DNA of 64,000 nucleotides from Vallitalea sp. (GCF_025211055.1 NZ_JAOARO010000057.1:124001-188000), one strand, 5' to 3'. Numbered from the stretch's first letter, positions 38,773 to 49,363 are shown. Program-made: numbers and translations. The notes: a model not told the origin generated them from the sequence alone.

Positions 38773-40365
38773 TTATATATAAGCTTTAATCTTATTTGTT
38801 AGTTCTCTAAGTAACTTGACCTCGATTGAATCTATTAAAGCTATTAAACTTGCATTAATGATATCTGTTGAAACACCAACGGTTGACCATTCATGCTTAC
38901 CATCTGTAGATGATATAAGCACTCTAACTTTTGCAGCAGTAGCTTCTTTTGTATCTAGAACCCTTACCTTATAATCAGTTAAATGTACTTTTTTAAGTTC
39001 TGGATAGAATACTTCAAGAGCCTGTCTAAGTGCTTTATCTAGTGCATTTACAGGTCCATCACCTTCTGCAGCTGCCATCTTAATCTTACCATCAACATTA
39101 ACTTTTACCATAGCAAAAGCAGTTAGTTCTCCAGATGCGTTAGGTTTTTCACCTATTGTTTTAAAATTCTCTAACTTGAAGAATGGTTTATATTTACCTA
39201 AGTTCTTTCTTATAATTAATTCAAATGTACTTTCTGCACCTTCAAATTGATAGCCTTCATGCTCTAATTCTTTTAATCTATCCATTATCTGTATTGTTTC
39301 AGGTGAATCTTTCTTAACGTCTGGAGCCACTTTTTGTATTTTCTTAAGGATAGTACTTCTACCCGCTACTTCTGACATTAAGAATCTTCTTTCGTTTCCA
39401 ACAATCCAAGGATTAATATGTTCAAATGATTTAGATGCCTTATTAACACCATCAATATGCATTCCGCCTTTGTGAGTGAAAGCTGCTCTACCAACATAAG
39501 GTTCTTTATCATCTAAGGAAACATTAGCTATTTCAGCAACTTTTCTAGCTATATCAGTAATTAGTTCCAGGTTTTCATCATTAATACATTCATAATCATT
39601 TTTAACCTGTAGATTACCGATAACTGTTGATAAATTAGCATTACCACATCTTTCTCCAAAACCTATATATGTTCCTTGAACCTGCTTAGCTCCAGCAAAA
39701 ACTGCCATTATACTATTTGCAACTGCCATACCACAGTCATTATGACAATGGATACCTACTTCTGTCTTATATTTATCTACTACCAATTTGGTAATCTCAT
39801 AGATTTCATTAGGCATGCAGCCACCATTGGTATCACAAAGAACTAAACTATCAGCTCCACCATCAATTGCAGTTTCTAAGGTTTTCATAGCATACTCAGG
39901 ATTTGCCTTATATCCATCAAAGAAATGTTCAGCATCATAGACAACTTCTTTACCTTTTTCTTTGAAAAATGCTAAAGTGTCCTTAATCATATTTAGATTT
40001 TCTTCCAAAGTAGTATTTATAATATCTGTAACATGGAAATCCCAACTTTTACCAAATATTGCAACTACAGGAGAATTAGCTAAAAGTAATGACTTGACAT
40101 TAGCATCATCTTGAACTTTGATATTTCTACGCCTTGTACTTCCGAAGGCAGTTAATTTAGTATTATTTAATTCAATACTTTTAATACGTTCAAAAAATTC
40201 CAAATCCTTAGGGTTTGACCCTGGGTTGCCTGCTTCAATGTAGGAAACACCTAGTTCGTCAAGAGCTTTTACTATCTTAATTTTATCCTCAACTGAAAAG
40301 GATATCCCTTCAGCTTGAGCACCATCCCTAAGGGTGGAATCGTAGATTTTTATGTTTTTTTCCAA
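38773..40365 (-). CDS. cimA: (R)-citramalate synthase
   Basis: Condenses pyruvate with acetyl-CoA to citramalate, opening the threonine-independent route to 2-ketobutyrate and isoleucine. The 530 residues show the HMGL-like catalytic barrel (YDSTLRDGAQAEGISFS at the N-terminus, metal-binding GIHCHNDCGMAVANS about residue 205) and a C-terminal LeuA-type regulatory domain. The length and the VYDAEHFFDGYKANPEYA segment separate CimA from LeuA. The start is a TTG with AGGAGGG upstream. No leuA is in the operon, so LeuBCD here may serve both leucine and isoleucine synthesis. Confidence 0.93.
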   Translation of the reverse strand: MEKNIKIYDSTLRDGAQAEGISFSVEDKIKIVKALDELGVSYIEAGNPGSNPKDLEFFERIKSIELNNTKLTAFGSTRRRNIKVQDDANVKSLLLANSPVVAIFGKSWDFHVTDIINTTLEENLNMIKDTLAFFKEKGKEVVYDAEHFFDGYKANPEYAMKTLETAIDGGADSLVLCDTNGGCMPNEIYEITKLVVDKYKTEVGIHCHNDCGMAVANSIMAVFAGAKQVQGTYIGFGERCGNANLSTVIGNLQVKNDYECINDENLELITDIARKVAEIANVSLDDKEPYVGRAAFTHKGGMHIDGVNKASKSFEHINPWIVGNERRFLMSEVAGRSTILKKIQKVAPDVKKDSPETIQIMDRLKELEHEGYQFEGAESTFELIIRKNLGKYKPFFKLENFKTIGEKPNASGELTAFAMVKVNVDGKIKMAAAEGDGPVNALDKALRQALEVFYPELKKVHLTDYKVRVLDTKEATAAKVRVLISSTDGKHEWSTVGVSTDIINASLIALIDSIEVKLLRELTNKIKAYI

Positions 40366-40499
40366 CTGATATTCCCTCCTATATAATAGACAACTTAATA
40401 CAATTTATGAATTAATTATCTTAGTGCATTTTTAATATTTTTATTTGATAATTCAAGGTATTTTTTGTAAGTTTTGTATAAATTTACTCTTAATTTTTT

Positions 40500-40530
40500 T
40501 AGAAAAAAGGTCGGTTAATAAACCGACCAA
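40500..40530 (-). terminator. Intrinsic terminator between ilvC and cimA
   Basis: An 8-bp GC-containing stem GGTCGGTT/AACCGACC (40509-40528), loop of four bases, followed on the - strand by six T's. It should cut transcription of cimA and downstream genes relative to ilvN-ilvC unless read through or bypassed by a second promoter in 40366-40500. Confidence 0.8.
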
Positions 40531-40547
40531 ATATTAGTGTTTATTAA

Positions 40548-41546
<999 letters not shown>

Positions 41547-41572
41547 CTATTTTTTTTAAAAGTTTACCTTAG

Positions 41573-42076
41573 CTAATCGATATATTGTTTTATTTCTTTG
41601 CTACCTCTTTCAAGTGCTGTAAGTCCTGTCCTAACAATTTCTTTAACTCCATAAGGCTCTACTAAGTCAAGAAAAGCATTTACTTTGTTTTGATCTCCTG
41701 TAATCTCAACAGTTAGGGTTTCACTTGAAACATCTATTATGTTAGCTCTGAAGATACCAACTATTTCTATGATAGCTGCTCTGTTTCCATCTTTTGCGGA
41801 TATTTTAATAAGAGCTAACTCTCTGTACACAGATTCTTCTGGTTTGAGTTCTATTATATGTATAACATCAACTAATTTATTTAGTTGTTTTGTTATCTGA
41901 TCAATAATTAAATCATTACCTCTAGCTACAATAGTCATTCTAGAAAATTCTGGATTTTCAGTAACTCCAACAGATAGACTGTCAATATTGTACCCTCTTC
42001 TACTAAATAGCCCAGCGACTCGACTCAACACCCCAGAATGGTTTGTAACTAAAACTGATAATACATGTCTATTCAT
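41573..42076 (-). CDS. ilvN: Acetolactate synthase, small regulatory subunit
   Basis: Regulatory partner of IlvB that confers valine feedback. The 167 residues begin with an ACT domain (HVLSVLVTNHSGVLSRVAGL, GYNIDSLSVG) and continue with the conserved C-terminal domain (VYRELALIKI, VEPYGVKEIVRTGLTALERG). AAGGAGG precedes the ATG. It is the first gene after the T-box leader and lies 8 kb from ilvB, its usual neighbour. Confidence 0.95.
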   Translation of the reverse strand: MNRHVLSVLVTNHSGVLSRVAGLFSRRGYNIDSLSVGVTENPEFSRMTIVARGNDLIIDQITKQLNKLVDVIHIIELKPEESVYRELALIKISAKDGNRAAIIEIVGIFRANIIDVSSETLTVEITGDQNKVNAFLDLVEPYGVKEIVRTGLTALERGSKEIKQYID

Positions 42077-42234
42077 AATTATTCCTCCTTCCAGATTTTA
42101 TATGTTTACTAAGTAATGAGTTTATCATTTTACTAAGTCAACGTACTAAATAATCAGATTAAACTACCACATTTCCAATGAAAGTTTTACTCTAGTACAT
42201 TTCATTCTCACTAGCAACATAATTAATTTTATAT

Positions 42235-42514
42235 ATAAAAACGCCCCTACAGAATAAACTGTAGGGACGAGGAAACCACGCGATACCACCCTAATTGTCT
42301 TTATACTAAAAGACCACTCAAATCAGGTTCTAACAAACCCTAGCCTATAACGGGGCTCCCCGGTAACCACCTACTCTAATTTCAATGGTCCTGCTCAAGA
42401 GTGATGTACATCATTGCAGTAGTACTGATTCTCACCAACCATCAGCTCTCTACAACTACATATGCAAATTATACGTCTCTATCACTGCATTTATCAGACA
42501 ATTCATTTTCGATT
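42235..42514 (-). promoter_or_regulatory. T-box riboswitch, isoleucine-type specifier
   Basis: tRNA-sensing leader that decides between termination and read-through. Stem I shows AGAGAGCTGATGG, GGTTGGTGAGAATCAG and, just before TCTTGAGC, the codon ATC at 42403-42405 in the position of the specifier, by comparison with glyQS-type leaders. The T-box core AGGGTGGTATCGCG is at 42279-42292; its U after UGG suits the A73 of tRNA-Ile. The terminator is a 10-bp stem, GTCCCTACAG/CTGTAGGGGC (42243-42268), followed by GTTTTTAT. An alternative CTC (Leu) reading two bases on is less consistent with the alignment. Confidence 0.93.
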
Positions 42515-42520
42515 GATAGT

Positions 42521-42549
42521 ATTATACCAAGATAAAGTGCTCATGTCAA
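42521..42549 (-). promoter_or_regulatory. Promoter of the ilv-leu operon
   Basis: On the - strand TTGACA (42544-42549) and TATAAT (42521-42526), both consensus, are 17 bases apart, with an extended TGG before the -10. Transcription would start near 42514 at the head of the T-box leader. Confidence 0.88.
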
Positions 42550-42655
42550 GCGTTTAATGATGTTTTTTTGTATTATTTTAAAAAGGGTCATGGTAATTTT
42601 ATACTTTTTAATGTATATTTATAATTAACTCAAATTAATTTCCCGTTTTTTAATG

Positions 42656-42760
42656 TTAGAATTTTATCTCCTCTCTTTGCCACTTCATAATCATTCCCTC
42701 TATACTGTTTATGTATAATTCATTGGATGATACAACTCCAACCCCTGTTATAACAACTTT
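42656..42760 (-). pseudogene. Fragment resembling the N-terminus of a beta-ketoacyl-ACP synthase
   Basis: Fifteen bases beyond the metH stop, a 34-codon frame with no start codon reads KVVITGVGVVSSNELYINS before ending at a stop. The opening KVVITGVGVVS closely matches the first strand and turn of FabF-type ketosynthases (RVVITG-G-VS-); the rest diverges. Nothing beyond the stop looks coding, and the ilv-leu promoter begins about 110 bases on. It is either a relic of a deleted gene or a chance resemblance. Confidence 0.35.
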
Positions 42761-42774
42761 TATTTATTTAATTA

Positions 42775-45198
42775 TTAATTAGTTAATTGATGTGCAAGCT
42801 TCACTGCCATATTAGCATCTTCACTATAACCATCTGCCCCAATTTCTCTGGCATAGTCATTAGTTATTACTGCTCCGCCAATAATCACTTTTGCTCTTAA
42901 TCCTTCCTCTTTTGCTAATCTAATAACATTTTCCATTTCTAACATTGTTGTTGTCATTAGAGCTGATAAAGCTATAATATCAGCATTAACTTGTTTTGCT
43001 TTTTCAACAATTACTTCTTTCGCTACATCTTTCCCTAGATCAATAACTTCAAATCCATGATTTTTTAACATTAATGCTACTAAATTCTTGCCAATATCAT
43101 GAATATCACCTTTAACCGTAGCAATTACAACTTTTTTCTTTTGTTTATCTTTCTTATCTCTATCTTTTTCAAGCAAAGGGTCCAAATAGTCCATAGCAGC
43201 TTTCATTGTTTCTGCACTCATAATCAATTGAGGTAAGAAATATGTCTTTTCTTCAAATAATTCTCCTACTTTTGTAATAGCTGGGATAAGATATTCTTTA
43301 ATGATTACTTTTGGTAAATCACCATTCTCTATAGATTTTTTTATATTATCCAATATAGCTTCTTTTTCTCCATTTACAACCATGTTGAATATGACTTGTT
43401 TAACATCTATTTCTTCGTTAGTATCTATACTGACTATTTCTTTAGTCTTAACTTTTTTCTCTTGTTTACTGAATGATTCAATATATGCAAGGCTGTCCTT
43501 ATCTTTTATTGCTAAAACATCAGATGCCCTCATAATATTCATCAATAATTCATTTGAAGGATTGGCTATTGCCATTGCTAGCCCTTTTCCTATACCCATA
43601 GCTAAAAAAGCTGTATTAATAAGCTTCCTTTCAGGTAAACCAAAAGAGATGTTTGATAATCCCACTATTGTTCCTGTACCAAATTCTCTAAAACACCATT
43701 CAATTGTCTCTAAAGTTAATGCAGCTGCTTTGCTATTAGAAGCAATTGTTGTAACTAATCCATCAACGATAATATCTTCTTTTTGATATCCTAATTCTTT
43801 TGCATGGGAATATATCGTATTAATTATTTCGTGTTTTTCATTAATACTTTTAGGTAATCCTTTATCACTAAGTGGTAATAAGACAAACATAGCACCATAT
43901 TTTTTGGCTATAGGTAATAGTTTATCAATCTTATGTTGTTCTAATGATATGGAATTCACCAAAGCTCTACCTGGATAAATCCTAAGCCCTGCTTCTATTG
44001 CATCAATATTGGAAGAATCAATACATAGAGGTACTTTTACAAATGTTGATAATTGTTCTATCGCTTGTTTCATAATAACAACTTCATCTATGCCGTTCAT
44101 ACCTACATTTACATCAAGTACTGTAGCTCCTTTTTCAATCTGTTCATGAGCAAGGGTTACTACATAATCCATATTTTTATTTCTTAGGTGCTCTTGTAAT
44201 TTCTTCTTCCCTGTTGGATTAATTCTTTCCCCAACAATAATAGTTGGGTTATTTCCACCTATAGTTACAGATTTACGCTCAGATGTTAGAATACTTCCTT
44301 GTCTATCTTTCCACAAGCTAATATCAATATCTTTCATTTTATCTATTAACTTACTAATAAATGTCTTTGTGGTACCACAGCATCCACCAATAATATTAGC
44401 TCCTTCTTCTGCTAACAATGCTCCATAGTGGGAGAATTCATCTTCATCCATATCAAATATAGTTTTACCATTTTCGTATTTTGGCAATCCAGCATTAGGC
44501 TTAACAATCAACGGTACTTTGGCATATGGTTTCATAGCTTTTACGATATCTATCATATCATTAGGACCTGTTGAACAATTACAACCTACTGCATCAGCAC
44601 CAAGATTCTGAAGAGTTATCAATGCTGTCACTGGGTCAGTACCATTAAGTGTATAACCACTTTTTTCATAAGTCATGCTGACCATAACAGGTAGGTCACA
44701 AATCTCTTTTACAGCTAATAATGCAGCTCTGGCTTCATTAATATTCATCATGGTCTCAATGACAAATAAATCAACGCCAGCTTCCACCAAAGCCTTAACT
44801 TGAGGTTTATACGCATTAACAATGTCTTCAAAATGATAATTGCTTAGAGGATATATCTGTGCTCCTGTTGGAGATAGATCTCCTACAACCCACACATCAT
44901 CTCCAACAGCTTCTCTTGAAATCCTAACCAATTCTTTATTCATCTTGACAAGCTTATCTTCTAGTCCAAATTCAGCTAGTTTTATAGAATTACAGCCAAA
45001 AGTACAAGCATAAACCGCTTTTGAACCAGCTTCTTTATATCCTCTCTGAATATCTATGATGACCTCTTTGTTATCAATAACCCATTTTTCTGGGCATACC
45101 CCTCTTGGCATACCTCTTTTCTGTAACTCTGTTCCTGTAGCACCGTCAAGAATCAATATGTTTTTTTGCAGATACTCTTTAAATTCTTTTTTCGTCAT
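42775..45198 (-). CDS. metH: B12-dependent methionine synthase, short form
   Basis: Transfers a methyl group from methyltetrahydrofolate to homocysteine via cobalamin. In order: homocysteine-binding barrel (residues 1-300, zinc cysteines in VGCNCSTGP and GGCCGTT), pterin-binding barrel (about 315-575), helical cap, and B12 domain with the cobalt-ligating motif DIHDIGKNLV (about residue 700). At 807 aa it lacks the C-terminal SAM-binding reactivation domain of E. coli MetH, as is common in Clostridia, so a separate reactivase is expected elsewhere. It follows the HMT/MTHFR gene by 84 bases. Confidence 0.93.
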   Translation of the reverse strand: MTKKEFKEYLQKNILILDGATGTELQKRGMPRGVCPEKWVIDNKEVIIDIQRGYKEAGSKAVYACTFGCNSIKLAEFGLEDKLVKMNKELVRISREAVGDDVWVVGDLSPTGAQIYPLSNYHFEDIVNAYKPQVKALVEAGVDLFVIETMMNINEARAALLAVKEICDLPVMVSMTYEKSGYTLNGTDPVTALITLQNLGADAVGCNCSTGPNDMIDIVKAMKPYAKVPLIVKPNAGLPKYENGKTIFDMDEDEFSHYGALLAEEGANIIGGCCGTTKTFISKLIDKMKDIDISLWKDRQGSILTSERKSVTIGGNNPTIIVGERINPTGKKKLQEHLRNKNMDYVVTLAHEQIEKGATVLDVNVGMNGIDEVVIMKQAIEQLSTFVKVPLCIDSSNIDAIEAGLRIYPGRALVNSISLEQHKIDKLLPIAKKYGAMFVLLPLSDKGLPKSINEKHEIINTIYSHAKELGYQKEDIIVDGLVTTIASNSKAAALTLETIEWCFREFGTGTIVGLSNISFGLPERKLINTAFLAMGIGKGLAMAIANPSNELLMNIMRASDVLAIKDKDSLAYIESFSKQEKKVKTKEIVSIDTNEEIDVKQVIFNMVVNGEKEAILDNIKKSIENGDLPKVIIKEYLIPAITKVGELFEEKTYFLPQLIMSAETMKAAMDYLDPLLEKDRDKKDKQKKKVVIATVKGDIHDIGKNLVALMLKNHGFEVIDLGKDVAKEVIVEKAKQVNADIIALSALMTTTMLEMENVIRLAKEEGLRAKVIIGGAVITNDYAREIGADGYSEDANMAVKLAHQLTN

Positions 45199-45282
45199 AG
45201 GAAATCAAACCTTTCAAAACTTATATATAAGTCAATTTTATATAGTCTTACCTATCTAATATATTCACGTTGATTAATTAAT

Positions 45283-47061
45283 TTATCTTATGGTTTTTAT
45301 TATCTTACTAACCATTTCCACTCTATTAAACGGTGTTATCATGTATATACCATCCACAATATCTTTTATTTTCATAGCAATTTCTACTGCAATTTCTATA
45401 CCTACATTTTCAGCTTCTTCTCTAGTCATATCTTTTGTAAACATATTGCAGATGTTCTCAGGAATATCTATACCTGCTATTTCGTTATTGAGAAACCTAG
45501 CATTCTTATAACTTACTAGGGGCATTATACCTCCTAATATCTTAATATTTGTATTTTCTTTTATTATTTTAAGATTATTGACAGCCTGTTTATTATAAAT
45601 AGGCTGAGTCAATAGATATTTCGCTCCTGCTTCTTGTTTTCTATTGATTCTCTTAATAATCTTATCTACATAAGTCAAATTAGGATTAAGAGCTCCACCG
45701 TATATCATTGCATCTTCAGGATCAAAATCAACATTCAATTCTTTCACCAATTCCATTAATTTAATAGAGTTAACGTTAAAAACACTAGCTGTTTCAATTC
45801 TTTCCTCGCTTGGAATAGGGTCACCAGTGACTAATAATATATTTCTGATTTTCTCTATATGAGCTCCTAAGATAATAGATTTTAGTGCTATAACATTCTT
45901 ATCTCTGCAACAGATATGGGGCATAACATCAATTCCTACTTCTTTCGCTATCTTGTTAGCTATTATTATAGAATCTGCTCTAGGTCTTGATAAAGGTGAA
46001 TCTGCTATAGTGATAATATCTACACCTTCTGCTTTTAATATATTGGCACTTTCCATGATCTTTTGAACATTACCATTATAAGGAGGGTCCAATTCTACAG
46101 CAAAGACAAATTCATTATCCATCAGCTTTTTATAAAATTCATTTGGAGTATTAGTAATACCTTGTTTCTTTCGCTTTTTATTCCTATGATATATGGATGA
46201 AGGTTCATAGTTTCCGTCTAAATTTTCTATGATTTCTTCTATATGACTAGGAGTAGTTCCACAACAACCACCAATTACCTTAACACCAAGCTTTTTGATA
46301 TCAACCATTGTTTCACCAAAATACTTTGCATTATCTCTGTACACTGTTCTTTCATATATCTTATCTGGATATCCTGCGTTAGGTATTGCTACAATATTCT
46401 CATCTTCTATATCCAAGTTCTTTATTATTTTATATAAGTGTCCTACACCAATTCCACAATTTAACCCATAAGCAACCAGTCCTTTTATTCCTCTTGCTTC
46501 TTCAATGAGTCTTCTACAACTTATTCCTTCTTTTGAGTATCCAAAAGCATTTACTTTGAATTGAGCTATAATTTCCGCTCTATCATTTTTTGATAAAATG
46601 TAATCAGTTAGTATTTTTATATAATTGGTACTAGCAAAAGTTTCCAATACAAAAATGTCAGCTCCTAGTTCTAACAAAGTATTAATTATATAATAATATT
46701 CATCTAGTATATTATCTTTTTCTGAATCTAGTTTTTCTGGAATAGGACCAATTGATACTCCTACAAAAACATCTTTTCCTTTTGCACAATGAGTAGCTAT
46801 ATTATACCCCTCTGTAATAATTTCTCTAAGCTCTATTCTGCTGCATTTCAGACTAACTGTATTAGCGGAAAAAGTATTAGTTCTAATGAGTTTTGCTCCT
46901 GCTTCAATATATTCCATATGAATAGTCTCAATAATTTTCTTATCATTGATATTAGCTAATTCTGAAACTGTAGTATCTTTTAATGTTTTCTTAGAATAAT
47001 AGGTACCCATTGCACCATCAGTAACTAGAATACTGTTCCTCAAATAGTCTCTTAACTGCAT
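45283..47061 (-). CDS. Homocysteine S-methyltransferase / methylenetetrahydrofolate reductase fusion
   Basis: Two-domain protein of the YitJ type, 592 aa. The N-terminal barrel (about residues 1-290) has TDGAMGTYYSK at the start and the zinc ligands in GLNCGIG and GGCCGTTPSH. The C-terminal domain (about 305-592) is an MTHFR, with FAVELDPPYNG and PHICCRDKN. It can make methyltetrahydrofolate, the methyl donor for the MetH encoded just downstream. It begins nine bases after topB, so all three genes appear co-transcribed. No SAM riboswitch was recognised, consistent with its internal position. Confidence 0.9.
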   Translation of the reverse strand: MQLRDYLRNSILVTDGAMGTYYSKKTLKDTTVSELANINDKKIIETIHMEYIEAGAKLIRTNTFSANTVSLKCSRIELREIITEGYNIATHCAKGKDVFVGVSIGPIPEKLDSEKDNILDEYYYIINTLLELGADIFVLETFASTNYIKILTDYILSKNDRAEIIAQFKVNAFGYSKEGISCRRLIEEARGIKGLVAYGLNCGIGVGHLYKIIKNLDIEDENIVAIPNAGYPDKIYERTVYRDNAKYFGETMVDIKKLGVKVIGGCCGTTPSHIEEIIENLDGNYEPSSIYHRNKKRKKQGITNTPNEFYKKLMDNEFVFAVELDPPYNGNVQKIMESANILKAEGVDIITIADSPLSRPRADSIIIANKIAKEVGIDVMPHICCRDKNVIALKSIILGAHIEKIRNILLVTGDPIPSEERIETASVFNVNSIKLMELVKELNVDFDPEDAMIYGGALNPNLTYVDKIIKRINRKQEAGAKYLLTQPIYNKQAVNNLKIIKENTNIKILGGIMPLVSYKNARFLNNEIAGIDIPENICNMFTKDMTREEAENVGIEIAVEIAMKIKDIVDGIYMITPFNRVEMVSKIIKTIR

Positions 47062-47070
47062 ATCATCATC

Positions 47071-49209
47071 CTATTCTTTACTTTCTTTTTCGATTCTCTT
47101 AATATTTTTAAGCTCTATTCCCGTATTATTATTAATCACTAGAGTAGCTATACACTTTTCACCAGTTTGAGGGAGAGTGACTTTGTAATCTTCTATCTTA
47201 CCCTTTTCTAATAGTTTTTCAACAATTTCTTTTTCAATAGTCCTTGTACCGTATCTCTCCAAAGTGTTTTTCCATATCTTATATTTACAATTATTTCTCC
47301 AATCGCTACAATAAAAAGCTCTACTATTTTCAAGTATTTTACCCTTTTCACATACAGGACAGGTTCCTAGACCTTTCACTTTCTTTTTCTTATCCTCTGG
47401 AATAGGCTTTCGTTCAAAAGCTACTTTTCCTTTGCTCTTACTTGCTGAGTTAACAAGATATACTACAAACCTTTTGATACTTTCCATAAAGCGGTATGAT
47501 TCCATATCACCTTTATTGATACTGGTTAATCCCTTTTCCCATTTTCCTGTTGTTTCAGGAGATTTTAGTTCTTCTGGGATAATCTTAATTAACTGACATC
47601 CTTTTTTAGTAGGAATCAATGTTTTTCCTTTTCTCTTAATGTATTCAACTTGAATCAATCTCTCAATTATCCCTGCTCTCGTTGCAGGTGTTCCAAAACC
47701 AGATTCTTTTAATTGTTCTTTTAGAGTCTCATCTTCAGTGAATCTACCCGCATTTTCCATAGCACTTAGTAGAGAGCTTTCAGTATATGGTTTTGGTGGT
47801 GTAGTTTTTTTGTTTAACTTTTCCACATCCACAACCTTTTTGATATCACCCTTTTTAAGCTTAGGCATAATCTGTTCTTTATCATCTTTGGTAGCTGTAT
47901 AGAGTGCTTTCCAACCTTTGTCAACTATGACTTTACCAGATGATACGAATTTTTCTCCTTCAATATCAAATATTATTTCCGTTGTTTCATATTTATAGTA
48001 ATCATAAAAAACCGATATAAACCTTTTGACAACTAGATTATAGATATTAAGCTCATCCTTAGTAAGATTATTGATTCTAGGTACAACATCAGTTGGTATA
48101 ATAGCATGGTGGTCAGTTACCTTACTATTATTAATTATTCTTTTGGTAAATTTCAATTCGCCTTTTTTTAGTAATGGTTCAATAGCTTTGTTATAAGGAG
48201 ATACATTGATTTTTCTCATAGTACTCTTTACTTTTTTCTTCATATCGTCACTTAGATATCTACTATCTGTTCTTGGATATGTTATTAGCTTTCTTTTTTC
48301 ATATAGATTCTGTGCTAGACTAAGTACTTTTTTTGCAGTGTATCCGTATTTCTTATTACCATCTCTTTGTAATTCTGTCAGGTCATATAGTAATGGTGGA
48401 GGCATTTTCTTAAGTTTTTTGGTTACCTTTTCTACTACACCATCTTTATCAACTATTTTTTCTGCTATTTCTTCTGCTCTCTTCTTATGGAATATTTTAG
48501 TATCTGATGGTTTTTCATTGAACCATATAGCTCTAAAATCATCAACAAATACTGCATATACTTCTATATAGTCTTTTGGTACAAAATTATCTACCTCTTC
48601 TTTTCTATTGACAATCAAAGCTAGGGTTGGAGTCTGAACACGTCCAATGCTTAGTAATACATCATTGCTTGTAGTATAGGCTCTTGTTGCATTTATCCCT
48701 ACAAGCCAATCTGCTTCTGAACGACATTTTGCACTATAATACAAGTTATCGTATTCACTTCCGTCTTTTAACTTGTTAAAGCCTTCGTTGATAGCTACAT
48801 CTGTCATACTGGATATCCATAGTCTTGAAAAAGGCTTACTGCATTCAACATAATTGTATATATACCTGAATATAAGCTCTCCTTCTCTTCCACTATCTGT
48901 TGCACATATTACAGACTCTACATCATTTCTATTCAATAATCTTTCAATAATTTTCAGTTGTTTTTCTGTATTAGGGTAAGGTTTTAATTGTATTTCTTCT
49001 GGAATTATTGGCAGCAGATTATATCTCCACTTTTTATATTTTTCATCGTAATCATCAGGTTCTGCCAAAGTTATCAAATGACCAACAGCCCAAGTTATTA
49101 CGTATTTGGTGCCTTCTATATATCCATCTTTTCGAGATGTGCATTTTAATACTTTTGCTATATCTCTTGCTACTGATGGTTTTTCTGCGAGTACTAGTTT
49201 CTTCCCCAT
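47071..49209 (-). CDS. topB: DNA topoisomerase III
   Basis: Type IA topoisomerase that passes single strands and resolves recombination and replication intermediates. The Toprim motif is KLVLAEKPSVARDIAKVL at the N-terminus with ATDSGREGE. The catalytic tyrosine is in LITYPRTDSRYLS (about residue 305). A C-terminal zinc-finger-like segment holds four cysteines (CPVCEKGK ... FYCSDWRNNCKYK). The start used is the ATG at 49209 with AAAGGA nine bases upstream (712 aa); a TTG 18 bases earlier has a poorly spaced site. Confidence 0.94.
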   Translation of the reverse strand: MGKKLVLAEKPSVARDIAKVLKCTSRKDGYIEGTKYVITWAVGHLITLAEPDDYDEKYKKWRYNLLPIIPEEIQLKPYPNTEKQLKIIERLLNRNDVESVICATDSGREGELIFRYIYNYVECSKPFSRLWISSMTDVAINEGFNKLKDGSEYDNLYYSAKCRSEADWLVGINATRAYTTSNDVLLSIGRVQTPTLALIVNRKEEVDNFVPKDYIEVYAVFVDDFRAIWFNEKPSDTKIFHKKRAEEIAEKIVDKDGVVEKVTKKLKKMPPPLLYDLTELQRDGNKKYGYTAKKVLSLAQNLYEKRKLITYPRTDSRYLSDDMKKKVKSTMRKINVSPYNKAIEPLLKKGELKFTKRIINNSKVTDHHAIIPTDVVPRINNLTKDELNIYNLVVKRFISVFYDYYKYETTEIIFDIEGEKFVSSGKVIVDKGWKALYTATKDDKEQIMPKLKKGDIKKVVDVEKLNKKTTPPKPYTESSLLSAMENAGRFTEDETLKEQLKESGFGTPATRAGIIERLIQVEYIKRKGKTLIPTKKGCQLIKIIPEELKSPETTGKWEKGLTSINKGDMESYRFMESIKRFVVYLVNSASKSKGKVAFERKPIPEDKKKKVKGLGTCPVCEKGKILENSRAFYCSDWRNNCKYKIWKNTLERYGTRTIEKEIVEKLLEKGKIEDYKVTLPQTGEKCIATLVINNNTGIELKNIKRIEKESKE

Positions 49210-49314
49210 TAATTCCATTCCTTTCAAGTTCCTTTTAATTCTTGTGTGAATTATAGCATAAAAATTGAATTAATGCCATAAGTCATATAGATAAACAAAA
49301 GGTATTGCTTTTAA

Positions 49315-49344
49315 ATAGCACAAAGGAGGGGGATTCCCCCTCCT
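49315..49344 (-). terminator. Hairpin after the SulP gene
   Basis: GC-rich 10-bp inverted repeat AGGAGGGGGA/TCCCCCTCCT (49324-49344) 19 bases after the stop codon. The downstream T content on the - strand is modest (TTTG, then TATTT). Confidence 0.6.
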
Positions 49345-49363
49345 AATTTCATATTGTTACCTA

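Noticed and set aside
43301..43786. 161-codon + strand frame opposite metH
   Set aside because: Shadow of the conserved metH pterin/B12 region; no start signal.
45199..45282. SAM or cobalamin riboswitch before metH or the HMT/MTHFR gene
   Set aside because: The intergenic spaces (84 and 9 bases) are too short and no riboswitch core was seen.
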